Assembly (NCBI RefSeq): GCF_000019525.1
Contig: NC_010506.1
Coordinates: 1,488,001 to 1,552,000 of the forward strand
Reading direction: 5' to 3'
DNA: 64,000 nt
DNA from: Shewanella woodyi ATCC 51908
Lineage (GTDB): Bacteria > Pseudomonadota > Gammaproteobacteria > Enterobacterales > Shewanellaceae
Shown one piece after another: positions 42,794-51,775 of the stretch. A program made the translations under genes and the position numbers. The notes under the pieces are model-generated. The model saw only the letters and a program-made list of their open reading frames with translations, was not told where the DNA came from and made no database searches. The first letter of the stretch is position 1, and each line of letters opens with the position of its first letter.

Positions 42794-43389
42794 CGGGTTT
42801 CTCCGTACGACATGATCACTGCCTCGATAAAGGCTTTACATAGAATCTGGGCCTGTTCGAACTCTTTTTCTGGTGCGGCGTCGAGTGCGCTACGCAGCCA
42901 AAAACCATCAATCATGGCGGCAGTCTGTTTAGCTGCTGTGATGGCCTCTGCTTGTGGAAGTAGTTTTTTAAAAGAGAACAATAGGTTGCTGTACAAGCGT
43001 TGGTTGTTGATATGTTGCAGTCTGGCCAGTCCTTGTTCATGCATAGCTTGTGACCAGAAGCATAGCCAGGTTTTTGTTGCGGGTCTTGAACGTTGCAGCT
43101 CGGTAAAGTTAGCTTCAACAATGGCATGTAAGCGCTCAAGTGGTGTTAAGGTTTTACCGGATGTGCGACTTAACAGAGCTTGTTTGAGCTGCTCTAAAAG
43201 GTATTTCTGCGTTGCTTCAATCAACCCCTGTTTGCCACCGAAATAATGGCTAATCAAACCAGATGATAACCCTGCCAACCCACTTATTGTATTGATGGTT
43301 GTGTTGTGTAAACCGTGGCGTTCAACAGAGACTAAGGTGGCGTCGATGAGCTGTTGTTGTCGGACGGTTTTCATTGGCGGGCGCGGCAT
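42784..43389 (-). CDS. betI: TetR-family choline-sensing repressor BetI
   Basis: BetI represses the betaine operon and is released by choline. The start of the mature part ([17 protein letters not shown]...) aligns with E. coli BetI; the recognition helix is [16 protein letters not shown] (about 40-55), and the C-terminal ligand part includes FWSQAMHE and [11 protein letters not shown], typical of BetI. Start 43389 (MPRPPMKT) is chosen because upstream residues read through an atypical GTG and lack a ribosome site, and the family begins there; the frame is open to 43443. A perfect 20-bp palindrome 65 bp upstream is its likely operator. Confidence 0.93.
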   Translation of the reverse strand: MPRPPMKTVRQQQLIDATLVSVERHGLHNTTINTISGLAGLSSGLISHYFGGKQGLIEATQKYLLEQLKQALLSRTSGKTLTPLERLHAIVEANFTELQRSRPATKTWLCFWSQAMHEQGLARLQHINNQRLYSNLLFSFKKLLPQAEAITAAKQTAAMIDGFWLRSALDAAPEKEFEQAQILCKAFIEAVIMSYGETRCH

Positions 43390-43452
43390 AGAGACTGAAT
43401 TCCTCTGTTTGATTATTGTTATTTTTTGTGTGGAATTGGGCACTGCACATTG

Positions 43453-43472
43453 TTAATTGAACGTTCAATTAA
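43453..43472 (-). promoter_or_regulatory. BetI operator palindrome
   Basis: TTAATTGAACGTTCAATTAA is a perfect 20-bp palindrome with the ATTGAACGTTCAAT core seen before bet operons in related bacteria. It lies just downstream of the promoter's -10 box, covering the expected transcription start, so bound BetI would block initiation. Confidence 0.8.
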
Positions 43473-43477
43473 TAACA

Positions 43478-43506
43478 ACTCTAATGGTTAGAGCTGTAAC
43501 TATCAA
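43478..43506 (-). promoter_or_regulatory. Predicted promoter of the bet operon
   Basis: On the minus strand, -35 TTGATA (43501-43506), a 17-bp spacer and -10 TAGAGT (43478-43483) precede the BetI operator. The rest of the gap to the next gene (43507-43787) is AT-rich; a TTTTCA..TATAAC pair near 43710-43737 could be a promoter for the plus-strand hypothetical gene. Confidence 0.5.
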
Positions 43507-43787
43507 GCTTTATCCGAAATTGAGGGGTGCGTCACGGAACTGTTTTCTGGTTTTATGGTGGTGTGCTGTATTTTTTAAGTTGTTGTTTAATAATTAGTTA
43601 AACGGGGGTTTGAATGTGTCTTGCTAAGAGATAACTAGAGATAAATTAATTTTGAGTACAAATTAGTTTTAACCGTAATCTTTAATCTACTAGCGAGACT
43701 GATAGGGTTTTTCATTTAAACCTTTGGTGTTATAACTGATGATACTCAAATGGGGTTGTTGAATGAGCAGTTAGGAGATAAAGGAGT

Positions 43788-44201
43788 ATGGAGAAGTCAT
43801 TACTTGAGCTATTACAGAGGGCTGCGTTGGAGTTTCAAGGAAGAGAGCTGCTTATTTTAGATATTGGTATTTTTCCATGGCATAGCTCTATTGAACTCTC
43901 ATTGCTTTTTTCTGATGACCAATGTGCACGCGATGATATCGCCGCATGGCCGCATTATGACTATTCGAAGTTTAGCGAAGGTGGCTGGTGTTCAGCCCAG
44001 CCGGTTGCAAAGCAGTTAGCCTGTGAGTGGGAAAAAACGTCAGATATCGTAGGTATTTTAAAGCGTGAAGCTCAGGTTGTTAATTTACCCTGCATCCAAG
44101 AGGTACTATCAAGTTTTAAACTTGCAGCGGAGTTTAGAGTACAGGTTCTCAACAGTGACGATAGTCATAGCCCTAACTATCTATATCTAGGAACAGAATG
44201 A
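43788..44201 (+). CDS. Uncharacterised cytoplasmic protein
   Basis: A 137-residue soluble protein without signal or membrane segment. It begins MEKSLLELLQRAALEFQGRE (an amphipathic helix), then a strand-rich core (LLILDIGIFPWHSSIELSLLFS) and a WPHYDYSKF segment. I recognise no family. The ribosome site is strong (AAAGGAG, and AGGAG 8-12 bases upstream). Its stop overlaps a tiny frame (ATGA) at 44198. Similar proteins may belong to contact-dependent or immunity-like gene sets, but no evidence for this was seen. It lies between the bet promoter and a CLC channel gene, in an AT-rich stretch. Confidence 0.75.
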   Translation: MEKSLLELLQRAALEFQGRELLILDIGIFPWHSSIELSLLFSDDQCARDDIAAWPHYDYSKFSEGGWCSAQPVAKQLACEWEKTSDIVGILKREAQVVNLPCIQEVLSSFKLAAEFRVQVLNSDDSHSPNYLYLGTE

Positions 44202-44299
44202 AGCAAGTATTGAGTGATTATGTAATAGTAAAAGATTTAGATGGTACAAAAAATATAATAACTATTAATTCAAATGTCCTTGTAGAAACTAACGCTTAA
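44198..44299 (+). CDS. Tiny open reading frame overlapping the previous gene (33 aa)
   Basis: The ATG at 44198 overlaps the stop of the upstream gene as ATGA, the usual form of translational coupling. It encodes 33 residues (MKQVLSDYVIVKDLDGTKNI then ITINSNVLVETNA) with strand-like character. It may be a true small gene, or the surviving beginning of a longer gene. No database family is recognised. Confidence is low because the length is close to chance in AT-rich DNA. Confidence 0.35.
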   Translation: MKQVLSDYVIVKDLDGTKNIITINSNVLVETNA

Positions 44300-44426
44300 A
44301 AAGATTTATCGTACTAGTAGCTAGGTTTTCCAACAATGTAATACAGAAGTATTTAGTGAAACAATCTATATTTTACAAATAGGTAGTATCCATATACTTA
44401 AGGGGATCATTTTTTGAGGATGAAAT

Positions 44427-44867
44427 ATGTTTAACCCTTTAAAATTCTTAAGGTGGTACAAGCGTTATGAAGTAAAGATTCTCATAACTATTCTTTTGGT
44501 TGGTTTAGTTTATACCATTGCTGATTCTTTTCTTTTTAAAGGAAAGGGGAAGAATGAATATTTTGTAGAGTATTTTGAAAAAGAGAATTTAAATTTTATT
44601 CATTCAAGCCGATCAGGTAACGGCTTTTTTCTTGTTTTTAAACATTTAAATGAAAGAGAAGAGGTTAATAGTAGAGAGTTAAAAGCAAAGTTTGGGCAAT
44701 TTATTATTCATAGGGTTTGTCATTCCCCTTTGCTGCTAAAGCATATGGAGCAAGGCGGTTATGTGAGTGTTGATGTTTCCGCGGAGACTACAAGCTATAA
44801 AGTTCCACGATTTAATCTAAATATTAGGTTAGATAGATGTAATGACAAAATCACAGAGGAGTTGTAG
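44427..44867 (+). CDS. Uncharacterised single-pass membrane protein
   Basis: A 146-residue protein with one N-terminal membrane segment (about 17-38, KILITILLVGLVYTIADSFL), leaving about 110 residues, probably in the periplasm. The outer part is beta-rich and charged, with two cysteines (HRVCHSP and LDRCND) that could form a disulfide. A good ribosome site GAGGATGA precedes the ATG. It is AT-rich and unknown, and lies near two other unknown frames, with no visible operon partner other than the distant channel gene on the other strand. Confidence 0.7.
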   Translation: MFNPLKFLRWYKRYEVKILITILLVGLVYTIADSFLFKGKGKNEYFVEYFEKENLNFIHSSRSGNGFFLVFKHLNEREEVNSRELKAKFGQFIIHRVCHSPLLLKHMEQGGYVSVDVSAETTSYKVPRFNLNIRLDRCNDKITEEL

Positions 44868-44995
44868 TTGGTTAGTCTGAATGCTGTTATCTTTGAGAGC
44901 ATCAACAGTGAAAGACTACAATGTGCTCAATCATTATAGTTATAGCAATATAATTAAATCAAAGTGGCTATAAAGAGGCTTATTTAGTTTGCTAT

Positions 44996-46723
44996 TTAAA
45001 CTTGCCCTGAACGTATCTCTTTTTGCAATGCGCCCCAACCGATAACGCCGACTATTTTCTCTTTTTGTTCTTGGTAGATGTAGACCTCGCCACGCCGCTC
45101 TTTTGAGAGGATGGCGTAAACCTCATTTAGGGTGGCGGTATCGGGTAAGCCTTCGATAGGGTGGCGGGTGAGTGCGCTCTCCTCATCGGCAAGTTGCATC
45201 TCAAGTTGTAGCATCTCCATCTGTCCTTGGGCGTTGCGTACCAGCACTGAACGGCCTTCGGCTCGTTTAAGCACTTCAAGCAGGAGTTCATCGTTATCGG
45301 TGACAATCACCATACGTTTGTCCATTAGGGCTCGTACACCTATTTTCTGTAGTGCTTGTTCAACCGCAGAGACGCGATAGTCTAATCCCATAATGTCTAA
45401 CTGTTTGAGAAAGAGAGATTGAGTGTTGAAGGCCTGATGAGCGACCAGAAAGGCCGGAATACTGACGAACATGGCTGGCAGTATAATCGAGGGGTCATTG
45501 GTCATCTCGAGTAGGGCGACCAGCGCTGCCAATGGCGCACTGAGACACACCCCCATAATAGCTGTCATACCTATGATGGTGTAAAGGCCGATATAGGGGG
45601 CAATAGAGGGAAATAGCAGAGCACTGAATAGGGCTAAGATGGCACCAATCAGAGCGCCTATTCCAAACAGCGGGCCGATGATCCCACCAGGAATACCGAG
45701 CCCAATAGCAGCGATAGTGGCGATGATTTTGCCAATTAAAAGTGCGCTTAAAAAGAGAATACTTGGGTGATCACTGATCGCTTGGTCGATAGCAAGATCA
45801 CCACTGCCAAGCGCTTCAGGCAGGAAGATACCTACGATCGTTGTGACGATACCCGCGAGCAGAACCCGATATATCAATGGCCAGTTCTGGCCTGTTTGAG
45901 TGACCTTTAAAAGTGATGAGTTAAATAGCGCTGCGATACAACCCAAGATTAGCCCACAGATTGCCAATATTGGGTATTGGGTGAAGGGGATATGGGTTAT
46001 GCCTATCTGATCATATTCATGTATGTTGCCGAACACCAACTGGTTTGTCACAGTGCCACAGATAGCGGCAATGATAATGGGGAAAAAGTAGTGAACTTTA
46101 TATTCGCGCAGGACAACTTCAAATACAAAAATCACAGCCGCTAGTGGGGTATTAAAGGTGGCAGCGATACCTGCGGCGATGCCACTGGCGCACATAATGC
46201 GTACGCTGTTGTCCGGCAGTTTAAATTTTTCGGCCAATACACTGGCTGTGACTGCGCCCAGATGGATGACGGGCCCCTCTCGACCGACTGAGAAGTTGGT
46301 GGCTAAAGCGAATAGCGCCTGAAAAAATTGACTGGGTGCAGATTGCAGAGGGAGTTTGCCGTAGTGGAGCTTTACCCTGTGTAAAACATAAGCTATTCCC
46401 ATGCGTTTGTAGCGTTTAGAGCTTATTCGTGCGACAAACCAGATTAAAACTGAGCCGATTAGGGGTAATAAGACTCGCCAGTCGTCAACTATCTCAGTAA
46501 AATCCAGCTCACTGGTTTCGGTAAAGGTGTTGATCCACAGCAGCAATAGGCGAAATAGGATGATCACAGCCGATGCCATCAGGGCGAACAATAAGGCGAG
46601 TATAGAGAGCTGCAGGCTTATCTTAGCCTGAGATAGCGTATCTTTAAGATCAGACTTTAGGTATATCTGCCATTTGGCTCGGGTTTTCTTCAGTCTATAG
46701 AGCACAAGCGCCTTCCAGTACAT
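44996..46723 (-). CDS. CLC-family chloride channel/transporter with C-terminal CBS region
   Basis: A voltage-gated-type chloride channel or Cl-/H+ antiporter with two CLC halves and a CBS-type regulatory region (about 440-570). The gating glutamate is in GREGPVIHLG (E149 with this start). GIPGGIIGPLFG forms the later chloride-binding loop. The first canonical motif, GSGIP, which gives the central serine, is not found; the matching place reads KRMGIAY. Start choice is uncertain: a TTG at 46735 and the ATG at 46723 (MYWKALVLYRL) both have poor ribosome sites. The ATG is given. It is divergent from the DUF6776-like gene. Confidence 0.9.
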   Translation of the reverse strand: MYWKALVLYRLKKTRAKWQIYLKSDLKDTLSQAKISLQLSILALLFALMASAVIILFRLLLLWINTFTETSELDFTEIVDDWRVLLPLIGSVLIWFVARISSKRYKRMGIAYVLHRVKLHYGKLPLQSAPSQFFQALFALATNFSVGREGPVIHLGAVTASVLAEKFKLPDNSVRIMCASGIAAGIAATFNTPLAAVIFVFEVVLREYKVHYFFPIIIAAICGTVTNQLVFGNIHEYDQIGITHIPFTQYPILAICGLILGCIAALFNSSLLKVTQTGQNWPLIYRVLLAGIVTTIVGIFLPEALGSGDLAIDQAISDHPSILFLSALLIGKIIATIAAIGLGIPGGIIGPLFGIGALIGAILALFSALLFPSIAPYIGLYTIIGMTAIMGVCLSAPLAALVALLEMTNDPSIILPAMFVSIPAFLVAHQAFNTQSLFLKQLDIMGLDYRVSAVEQALQKIGVRALMDKRMVIVTDNDELLLEVLKRAEGRSVLVRNAQGQMEMLQLEMQLADEESALTRHPIEGLPDTATLNEVYAILSKERRGEVYIYQEQKEKIVGVIGWGALQKEIRSGQV

Positions 46724-46802
46724 CCTTTGTCGCAATCATGATTGAATGAGACAAGAGTTAATATAAGATATTAAAACTATTAAGAGAAGAGGTTGTTAGT
46801 TA

Positions 46803-47708
46803 ATGTCAAATTATCATCGTTGGGTCGATCGTATGCAAATGATTGAGCGCAAGATCAGACCATCGAGTGTGTACCTCTTATTTCTCGTCTTGGTCGCGTT
46901 TGCCCTTGGTGGCTTGAGCATGAGTCTCTGGTTCGATAATAATCAACCTAAAGCCCAGAGTAACACAGATGAGATTCAAAAATGGACTCGAGAGCTTAAT
47001 GCTCAGGCTCAGGTGCTTGCGTCTAGGAATTTAGAGTTAGTGCTGGAGCGGGAAACTAGCGATAAGATGCAGCAGATGTTTGCCGAGCAGCACCATAAAC
47101 AGCGTGAGTTGGAGCGAGAGCTAAACTTCTATCGTAGCATTATGGCGCCAGAGAGCAGTGCCGACGGTGTGACGATTGAGGCCATTGAGTTAACTCCAAG
47201 TATATTGCCAAGGCAGTACCGCATTCAGCTTATTCTTACTCAGCTGCAGAAACGTAAGCAGTCGTTAAAGGGCAAGTCATCGATCATCTTGGTTGGCCAG
47301 CAGGCGGGTAAAGTTGTTGAGTTAGATGTCGCTGAACTGCTGGGCGATAAAAAAGTGTTTGATTTTAAGTTTCGCTATTTTCAGATCTTAGAGGCTGAAG
47401 TCACCTTGCCTGAAGGGTTTGAACTCTCTCGGGTAAAAGCCAAGGTTAGCGTCCCTTCGAGCCGTTGGACTAAGGGCTCAGAGGCAGAAGTTGAATACAG
47501 TGCGCAGCAACTTCTGCCGCAATTGGCGACAGCCGACAAGAGTGCTGACGATGCAGACATTAAAGAAGCGTTGAAAAATACACTAGAATCTAAAGAGCCG
47601 GAGGAGGATAATACACCAAAGCCTGAGGGGGCAATCCAGACCTCCGCTGCTGCTGAGGCATTATCTGCGAGTGAGAAAACAGATAATGGTGAGTCTGTCA
47701 GCGAATGA
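46803..47708 (+). CDS. DUF6776-like membrane protein with coiled coil
   Basis: A 301-residue inner-membrane protein with a single membrane segment (about 22-43) and then a coiled-coil stretch (about 55-110, LNAQAQVLASRNLELVLERE), a beta-rich domain (about 118-220) and an acidic C-terminal tail rich in Glu, Asp, Ala and Ser. It matches the DUF6776 proteins found just upstream of erpA in Shewanella. Such proteins may link to iron-sulfur insertion or envelope assembly, but only position hints at this. It lies 92 bp before erpA on the same strand and probably shares its transcript. Confidence 0.85.
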   Translation: MSNYHRWVDRMQMIERKIRPSSVYLLFLVLVAFALGGLSMSLWFDNNQPKAQSNTDEIQKWTRELNAQAQVLASRNLELVLERETSDKMQQMFAEQHHKQRELERELNFYRSIMAPESSADGVTIEAIELTPSILPRQYRIQLILTQLQKRKQSLKGKSSIILVGQQAGKVVELDVAELLGDKKVFDFKFRYFQILEAEVTLPEGFELSRVKAKVSVPSSRWTKGSEAEVEYSAQQLLPQLATADKSADDADIKEALKNTLESKEPEEDNTPKPEGAIQTSAAAEALSASEKTDNGESVSE

Positions 47709-47800
47709 GTCACAGAAATAGAATGAGATAAGTATAATACTTGAACAAAATGGTCAGGTATCGGATAATCCCGCCCAGTTAATCGATGTAAGAGGTACTA

Positions 47801-48169
47801 ATGTCTGAAGAGATAGCTGAACAAGCGACAGAACAAGATGAGTTGCCAATCCAGTTTACGGATGCAGCAGCATCAAAGGTGAAAACCCTGCTCGAAGAAG
47901 AGGAAAATGATGCGCTGAAACTGCGAGTATATGTTACCGGTGGTGGCTGTTCTGGTTTTCAGTATGGTTTCACTTTTGACGAGAAAGTAAATGAAGGTGA
48001 CTTTACTGTTGAAAAGCAGGGCGTACAGCTTGTTGTCGATCCTATGAGCCTACAGTATTTAGTGGGTGGCGAGGTTGATTATACTTCAGGCCTAGAAGGT
48101 TCTCGTTTCTTCGTGAAAAATCCTAACGCAACGACGACCTGTGGTTGTGGTGCGAGCTTCTCTGTGTAA
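47801..48169 (+). CDS. erpA: Iron-sulfur cluster insertion protein ErpA
   Basis: ErpA is an A-type carrier that delivers iron-sulfur clusters to targets such as those of the isoprenoid pathway. The 122 residues carry the three conserved cysteines (C50 in GGGCSGF, C114 and C116 in CGCG), and the [14 protein letters not shown] block. The first 15 residues are acidic, unlike E. coli ErpA, but typical of Shewanella. The start has a RAGG-type site. It follows the DUF6776-like gene by 92 bp, and a palindrome like that at uppP starts at its stop codon. Confidence 0.97.
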   Translation: MSEEIAEQATEQDELPIQFTDAAASKVKTLLEEEENDALKLRVYVTGGGCSGFQYGFTFDEKVNEGDFTVEKQGVQLVVDPMSLQYLVGGEVDYTSGLEGSRFFVKNPNATTTCGCGASFSV

Positions 48170-48182
48170 TACCTATTGGTAT
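48169..48182. repeat. Near-palindrome at the erpA stop codon
   Basis: ATACCTATTGGTAT starts at the last base of the erpA TAA, in the same register as the perfect palindrome at uppP (6839). The two share TAATACC-N-ATTGGTATA, differing at one base. Confidence 0.7.
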
Positions 48183-48192
48183 AATAGAGATT

Positions 48193-48222
48193 AAAAAGCC
48201 AGGTTAAAGCTGGCTTTTTTTA
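48193..48222 (+). terminator. Terminator after erpA
   Basis: AAAAAGCCAG (48193-48202), a 7-base loop and CTGGCTTTTT (48210-48219) form a strong stem with T run. Confidence 0.92.
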
Positions 48223-48336
48223 TGCTCAGAGATCAGGGATGAGCACTGTGGGCTTTGTGTCTGCATCTCTATCTGCTTTGGTATTTTATGCTCGTGACTC
48301 GTAATCCGCACCTTCTCTTTGTTTCGAACGCTGGCG

Positions 48337-48846
48337 CTAGCTCATAATATTCATGTTTATCTTACTGTTAAAATAAGCTTTTACCTTAGGGGTAAAGGCT
48401 ATCCATACTTGAAGCATGGAGAGTAAGATTAAGATGGCGAAGATGACGTAATCTGGCACTTTCGCTTCAAGCTCGCCTAGTCTGAATATCGAAGGGTTGC
48501 CGACAACGAGGTTATCGGGATCGTAGAGGATAACAGGTAACATACTGACCAGACCCAGCTGTATCACCGTATAGCCCTGTAACATATACATGGCGGTTCT
48601 CTGGCGACCAAGAATGGCAACGACCATCATCAAGGTTAAGACGCAAAACAGAACCCCCTGTTTTGCGACTATGCCGCTAATGGAAGCAATAGCGAAGAAG
48701 AAGCACAGGGCTAAAAGCCTTTTAGGTAGTTTAGCCTTGCTTTTGGCAAGCTCAGCTGCGCTTGCCTTAGGCAACTCTTGATTGCCTGTATCGCTGACTG
48801 TCTCTGTTACTGCCTCTTCAACCGGTTTTGAGGTGTGACGCTCCAC
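48337..48846 (-). CDS. Uncharacterised membrane protein
   Basis: A 169-residue protein with a 42-residue charged N-terminal part (MERHTSKPVEEAVTETVSDT) and four hydrophobic helices (about 43-62, 64-78, 92-108, 130-152). I recognise no family. It lies 19 bp downstream of the DUF2750 gene on the same strand, so they are probably one unit. A signal for regulation is not seen. The long polar head could interact with a soluble partner. Confidence 0.75.
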   Translation of the reverse strand: MERHTSKPVEEAVTETVSDTGNQELPKASAAELAKSKAKLPKRLLALCFFFAIASISGIVAKQGVLFCVLTLMMVVAILGRQRTAMYMLQGYTVIQLGLVSMLPVILYDPDNLVVGNPSIFRLGELEAKVPDYVIFAILILLSMLQVWIAFTPKVKAYFNSKINMNIMS

Positions 48847-48865
48847 GTGGTGCTCCTGCGTTTAT

Positions 48866-49243
48866 TTAGTGCTTCTGCTGCTTTTTAGGTGCTAAACGCT
48901 GTTCAACATCATAAGGTTCGATAACCACACCAAGATCATCTTGAACTGGGTAAACAGCAACAAAGAGATCATCATCTTGCATACCTGGAACCCAACGCTC
49001 TAACCATTCGTCCAGCGGGATTGAGAGTGCAGTACAATCCTTCCAGTCATCAACAGCCCATGAGTTTGCAGCTTCTTCACTTGGCCACATAGGGATGCAA
49101 TCTTCATCATCTGTGGTTAGCATGACGCAACCATCATTGTCCTGTAGCGTCCAAAGTGTTTTATGCTCCTTTGCCTGCTCGACAAAGTAGTCATAACGGG
49201 CTTCGGGTGTCATTTGACTTGCATCTTTTGCGCTTTTACTCAT
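48866..49243 (-). CDS. DUF2750 family protein
   Basis: A 125-residue soluble protein of the DUF2750 type. The pattern ARYDYFVEQAKEHKTLWTLQ, then WPSEEAANSWA and the acidic YPVQDDLGVVIEPYDV end, is what I associate with this group, which has no assigned function. It is rich in tryptophan and acidic residues. It may be cotranscribed with the membrane protein gene that follows by 19 bp. No regulatory element is visible beyond a usual ribosome site. Confidence 0.85.
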   Translation of the reverse strand: MSKSAKDASQMTPEARYDYFVEQAKEHKTLWTLQDNDGCVMLTTDDEDCIPMWPSEEAANSWAVDDWKDCTALSIPLDEWLERWVPGMQDDDLFVAVYPVQDDLGVVIEPYDVEQRLAPKKQQKH

Positions 49244-49356
49244 GGTGATATCTCATCTATTTGCTGGGCACCTGGCCAATTGCTGCAGATAATAACATCT
49301 CACCGGAAGGAAGCTAAAAGATTTCGCGTTTGGACCTGTTTTTTTACAAAGAGAAA

Positions 49357-49383
49357 TAAAAAACGACGCCTTGCGCGTCGTTT
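49357..49383 (-). terminator. Terminator after aqpZ
   Basis: AAACGACGC (49361-49369), loop CTTGC and GCGTCGTTT (49375-49383) form a perfect 9-bp stem with T residues on the minus strand, directly downstream of aqpZ. Confidence 0.9.
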
Positions 49384-49404
49384 AATGGTATTACTTTTTA
49401 GTGG

Positions 49405-50103
49405 CTAGTTCTCTTTAGTGTTGAAGAACTTGTAGATGAAGCCTGCAATAATGGCGCCTGCGATAGGAGCAACCCAAAATAGCCAGAGTTGAGAGATAGC
49501 CAAATCACCGACAAAGAGCGCTGGACCTGTACTACGAGCCGGGTTCACAGATGTGTTAGTAACCGGGATACTGATAAGGTGGATTAAGGTGAGTCCCAGA
49601 CCGATAGCGATAGGAGCAAAGCCTTGTGGAGCGCGAGCATCGGTAGCACCTAAAATGATTAGCAGGAAGAATAGCGTCATGACTATCTCAGTAACTAAGG
49701 CTGAGGTCATGGTGTAACCGCCTGGTGAATGTGCACCGTAACCATTTGACGCAAATCCGTCGGCTAGGCTGAAATCAGCATTACCTGATGCGATTAGATA
49801 TAGGATCCCAGCGCCAGCAATACCACCTGCTACCTGAGCGATAATATAGGGGATAAGTTCATTGGCGGGAAAGCGCCCGCCAGCCCATAGGCCAAAAGAG
49901 ACGGCTGGGTTAAGGTGACAACCAGAGATATGGCCAACAGCGTAGGCCATAGTGAGTACCGTTAGGCCGAAGGCAAATGCCACGCCTAACAGACCTATTC
50001 CAACTTCGGGGAAAGCGGCGGCGATAACGGCACTGCCACACCCACCTAAAACAAGCCAAAGGGTACCAATAAATTCAGCAGCCATTTTTTGAGTCATATT
50101 CAT
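49405..50103 (-). CDS. aqpZ: Aquaporin Z
   Basis: AqpZ is a tetrameric inner-membrane water channel used in osmotic adjustment. The protein has six helices and the two NPA half-helices: LNPAVSFG near residue 65 and VNPARSTG near residue 185, with the narrow-filter residues of water-selective aquaporins in [10 protein letters not shown]. It is 232 residues (E. coli 231). Start 50103 ([11 protein letters not shown]) is chosen because AAGGA is well spaced; the frame is open to 50142. It is downstream of the alkaline phosphatase gene, with its own promoter region of about 170 bp. Confidence 0.97.
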   Translation of the reverse strand: MNMTQKMAAEFIGTLWLVLGGCGSAVIAAAFPEVGIGLLGVAFAFGLTVLTMAYAVGHISGCHLNPAVSFGLWAGGRFPANELIPYIIAQVAGGIAGAGILYLIASGNADFSLADGFASNGYGAHSPGGYTMTSALVTEIVMTLFFLLIILGATDARAPQGFAPIAIGLGLTLIHLISIPVTNTSVNPARSTGPALFVGDLAISQLWLFWVAPIAGAIIAGFIYKFFNTKEN

Positions 50104-50274
50104 ATAAGGATTCCTTTTGTTTTGTCGCTCTCCCCATATCATATGTGTTATCGGGGAATAACGTGCAAAAAGTAGACCCTATTACTGTACGCATTACTAC
50201 ACAAATGGAAAGCAAAATTTATATTTTATGCTTTTTGTTGTGTTGTTTTTAGTGATAATAACTGCCGTTTTGTT

Positions 50275-51669
50275 CTACTTCTTATTAACGCGCTGTGGGG
50301 TCATTATCTCGATTAATTTAGCTGCGATTTCGGTATTATCCATATGTCCGCTGAAATATTGCTGACCTTTTCCATAGGCAAAAATGGGCACATCAATAGC
50401 GGTATGGCCACCGGTTGTCCAACCTGTGTAAGTGGCTTTATCGATAAAGTGTTTTAACTCTTTCTCTATAACTTTAAGGGCTTTAGCTTGTTTGATACCA
50501 TCTTTGAGGATTATTCGCAGTGAGTTCATTGCTCTAGCATCGATCTCGAACTGAATATGGTGAGCTAAAAATGTGGAGAAGGACTCGCTCTTTTCAAGGA
50601 CACTTGTATCATCCATTAACTGGCGTGCGATAACATTGGGTAGAGTCGTGACTTGCTGAAGCAGTTTCCCTTTCCACTGATATTTGCCGCTGCGTCCTAG
50701 CGTTAACCCGCCTGTTGAGTGATCTGCTGTTGCAATAAGTAAAGTATCAGGGTTGGCGTCAATAAAGGCCTTTACCAGTTCGAGCGTATTGGCAAAGTCG
50801 TGCATCTCACCCATGGCGCAGACGATATCATTTTTATGCCCACACCAATCTATTTGGCTGGCTTCAATCATGAGCACAAAAGATGATTTTTTAGCGCTAA
50901 GCAGATCAAGGGATTTGCGAGTCATGGTTGTTAATCGTAAAGGATCATCACTACCGAGTGCATAAGATAGCCCTTTAGGGGCAAAAAGGCCTAAAGCCGG
51001 AAGTGACTCTATCGTGTCTAACTCATCAAGTTTATCGATATATTGATAACCAAGCTGGGTAAACTCTTGAGTTAAGTCTCTATCTTCTCTGACAAAATAT
51101 TTTGTGCCACCTCCTAGCATCAAATCGGCTATCGGCTGACCATTGATTAAGTTATCCAGATAGCTGTCGGCTATCTCATCGTAGTTTCGTCGGCTTTCGT
51201 TATGGGCTAAAAAGCTGGCTGGGGTAGCATGGTTTATCTGTGAGGTGACAACCACTGCGGTTGTTTTACCTTGAGCTTTAGCTATCTCAAAAAAGGTTGT
51301 GATTGGTGTGTGTTGATGATCGACAGAGATAGCCCCGTTATAGGTCTTATGGCTGGTGGCCAAAGCTGTGGCTGAGGCGGCGGAGTCGGTCACATAGGTG
51401 TCATCATCTGGGTAGGTGCTGGAGCTGCCCACTAGGAGGCGATCAAAGATGGTTTTCTCGACCGTTTTAGTTTCTGGGTTATCTGCGTAGTAACGGTATG
51501 CCGATGTATACGCTGGACCCATACCATCGCCAATGAGGTAGATGATGTTTTTCGGTAGCTGAACAGTGGCCATTTCAAGACTGGATTGGGGACTTTGTGC
51601 TAACACTTGCATTGAAAGAATAGAGCAACAAATAGCTGATAAAGTAAGGCGTTTGTTGAGATGAAACAT
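50275..51669 (-). CDS. Periplasmic alkaline phosphatase
   Basis: A PhoA-type alkaline phosphatase that frees phosphate from organic monoesters in the periplasm. A signal peptide (about 1-24) is followed by LIGDGM (metal D48), the phosphorylated serine in VTDSAASATA (S96), IEASQIDWCGHKND and TADHSTGG metal blocks and a final TGGHT. Length 464 is close to E. coli (471), and the W/H positions around the active site fit the marine type. No Pho box could be placed with confidence. It is downstream of the S9 peptidase gene by 106 bp on the same strand. Confidence 0.95.
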   Translation of the reverse strand: MFHLNKRLTLSAICCSILSMQVLAQSPQSSLEMATVQLPKNIIYLIGDGMGPAYTSAYRYYADNPETKTVEKTIFDRLLVGSSSTYPDDDTYVTDSAASATALATSHKTYNGAISVDHQHTPITTFFEIAKAQGKTTAVVVTSQINHATPASFLAHNESRRNYDEIADSYLDNLINGQPIADLMLGGGTKYFVREDRDLTQEFTQLGYQYIDKLDELDTIESLPALGLFAPKGLSYALGSDDPLRLTTMTRKSLDLLSAKKSSFVLMIEASQIDWCGHKNDIVCAMGEMHDFANTLELVKAFIDANPDTLLIATADHSTGGLTLGRSGKYQWKGKLLQQVTTLPNVIARQLMDDTSVLEKSESFSTFLAHHIQFEIDARAMNSLRIILKDGIKQAKALKVIEKELKHFIDKATYTGWTTGGHTAIDVPIFAYGKGQQYFSGHMDNTEIAAKLIEIMTPQRVNKK

Positions 51670-51731
51670 AAATTACTTCCCGAAAAATAGACTCTCTAGA
51701 GTGTGAGAAAACACAGTGTTAAAAGCGTTTT

Positions 51732-51770
51732 TTCGCCGCCTAAAGCGTTAAATCAACTTTCAGCGGCGAA
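51732..51770. other. GC-rich hairpin between the peptidase and phosphatase genes
   Basis: TTCGCCGC (51732-51739) pairs with GCGGCGAA (51763-51770), extended inward by a second 4-bp block (AAAG/CTTT). It has no downstream T run on either strand, so it is likelier to be an mRNA processing or protective structure than a terminator. Confidence 0.5.
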
Positions 51771-51775
51771 TAGAC

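Noticed and set aside
42812..43246. 144-codon frame antisense to betI
   Set aside because: It is a shadow of the betI coding frame, with no ribosome site and no recognisable protein.
51732..51770. Rho-independent terminator
   Set aside because: The stem is good, but neither strand has a T run after it, so it is listed as a hairpin only.
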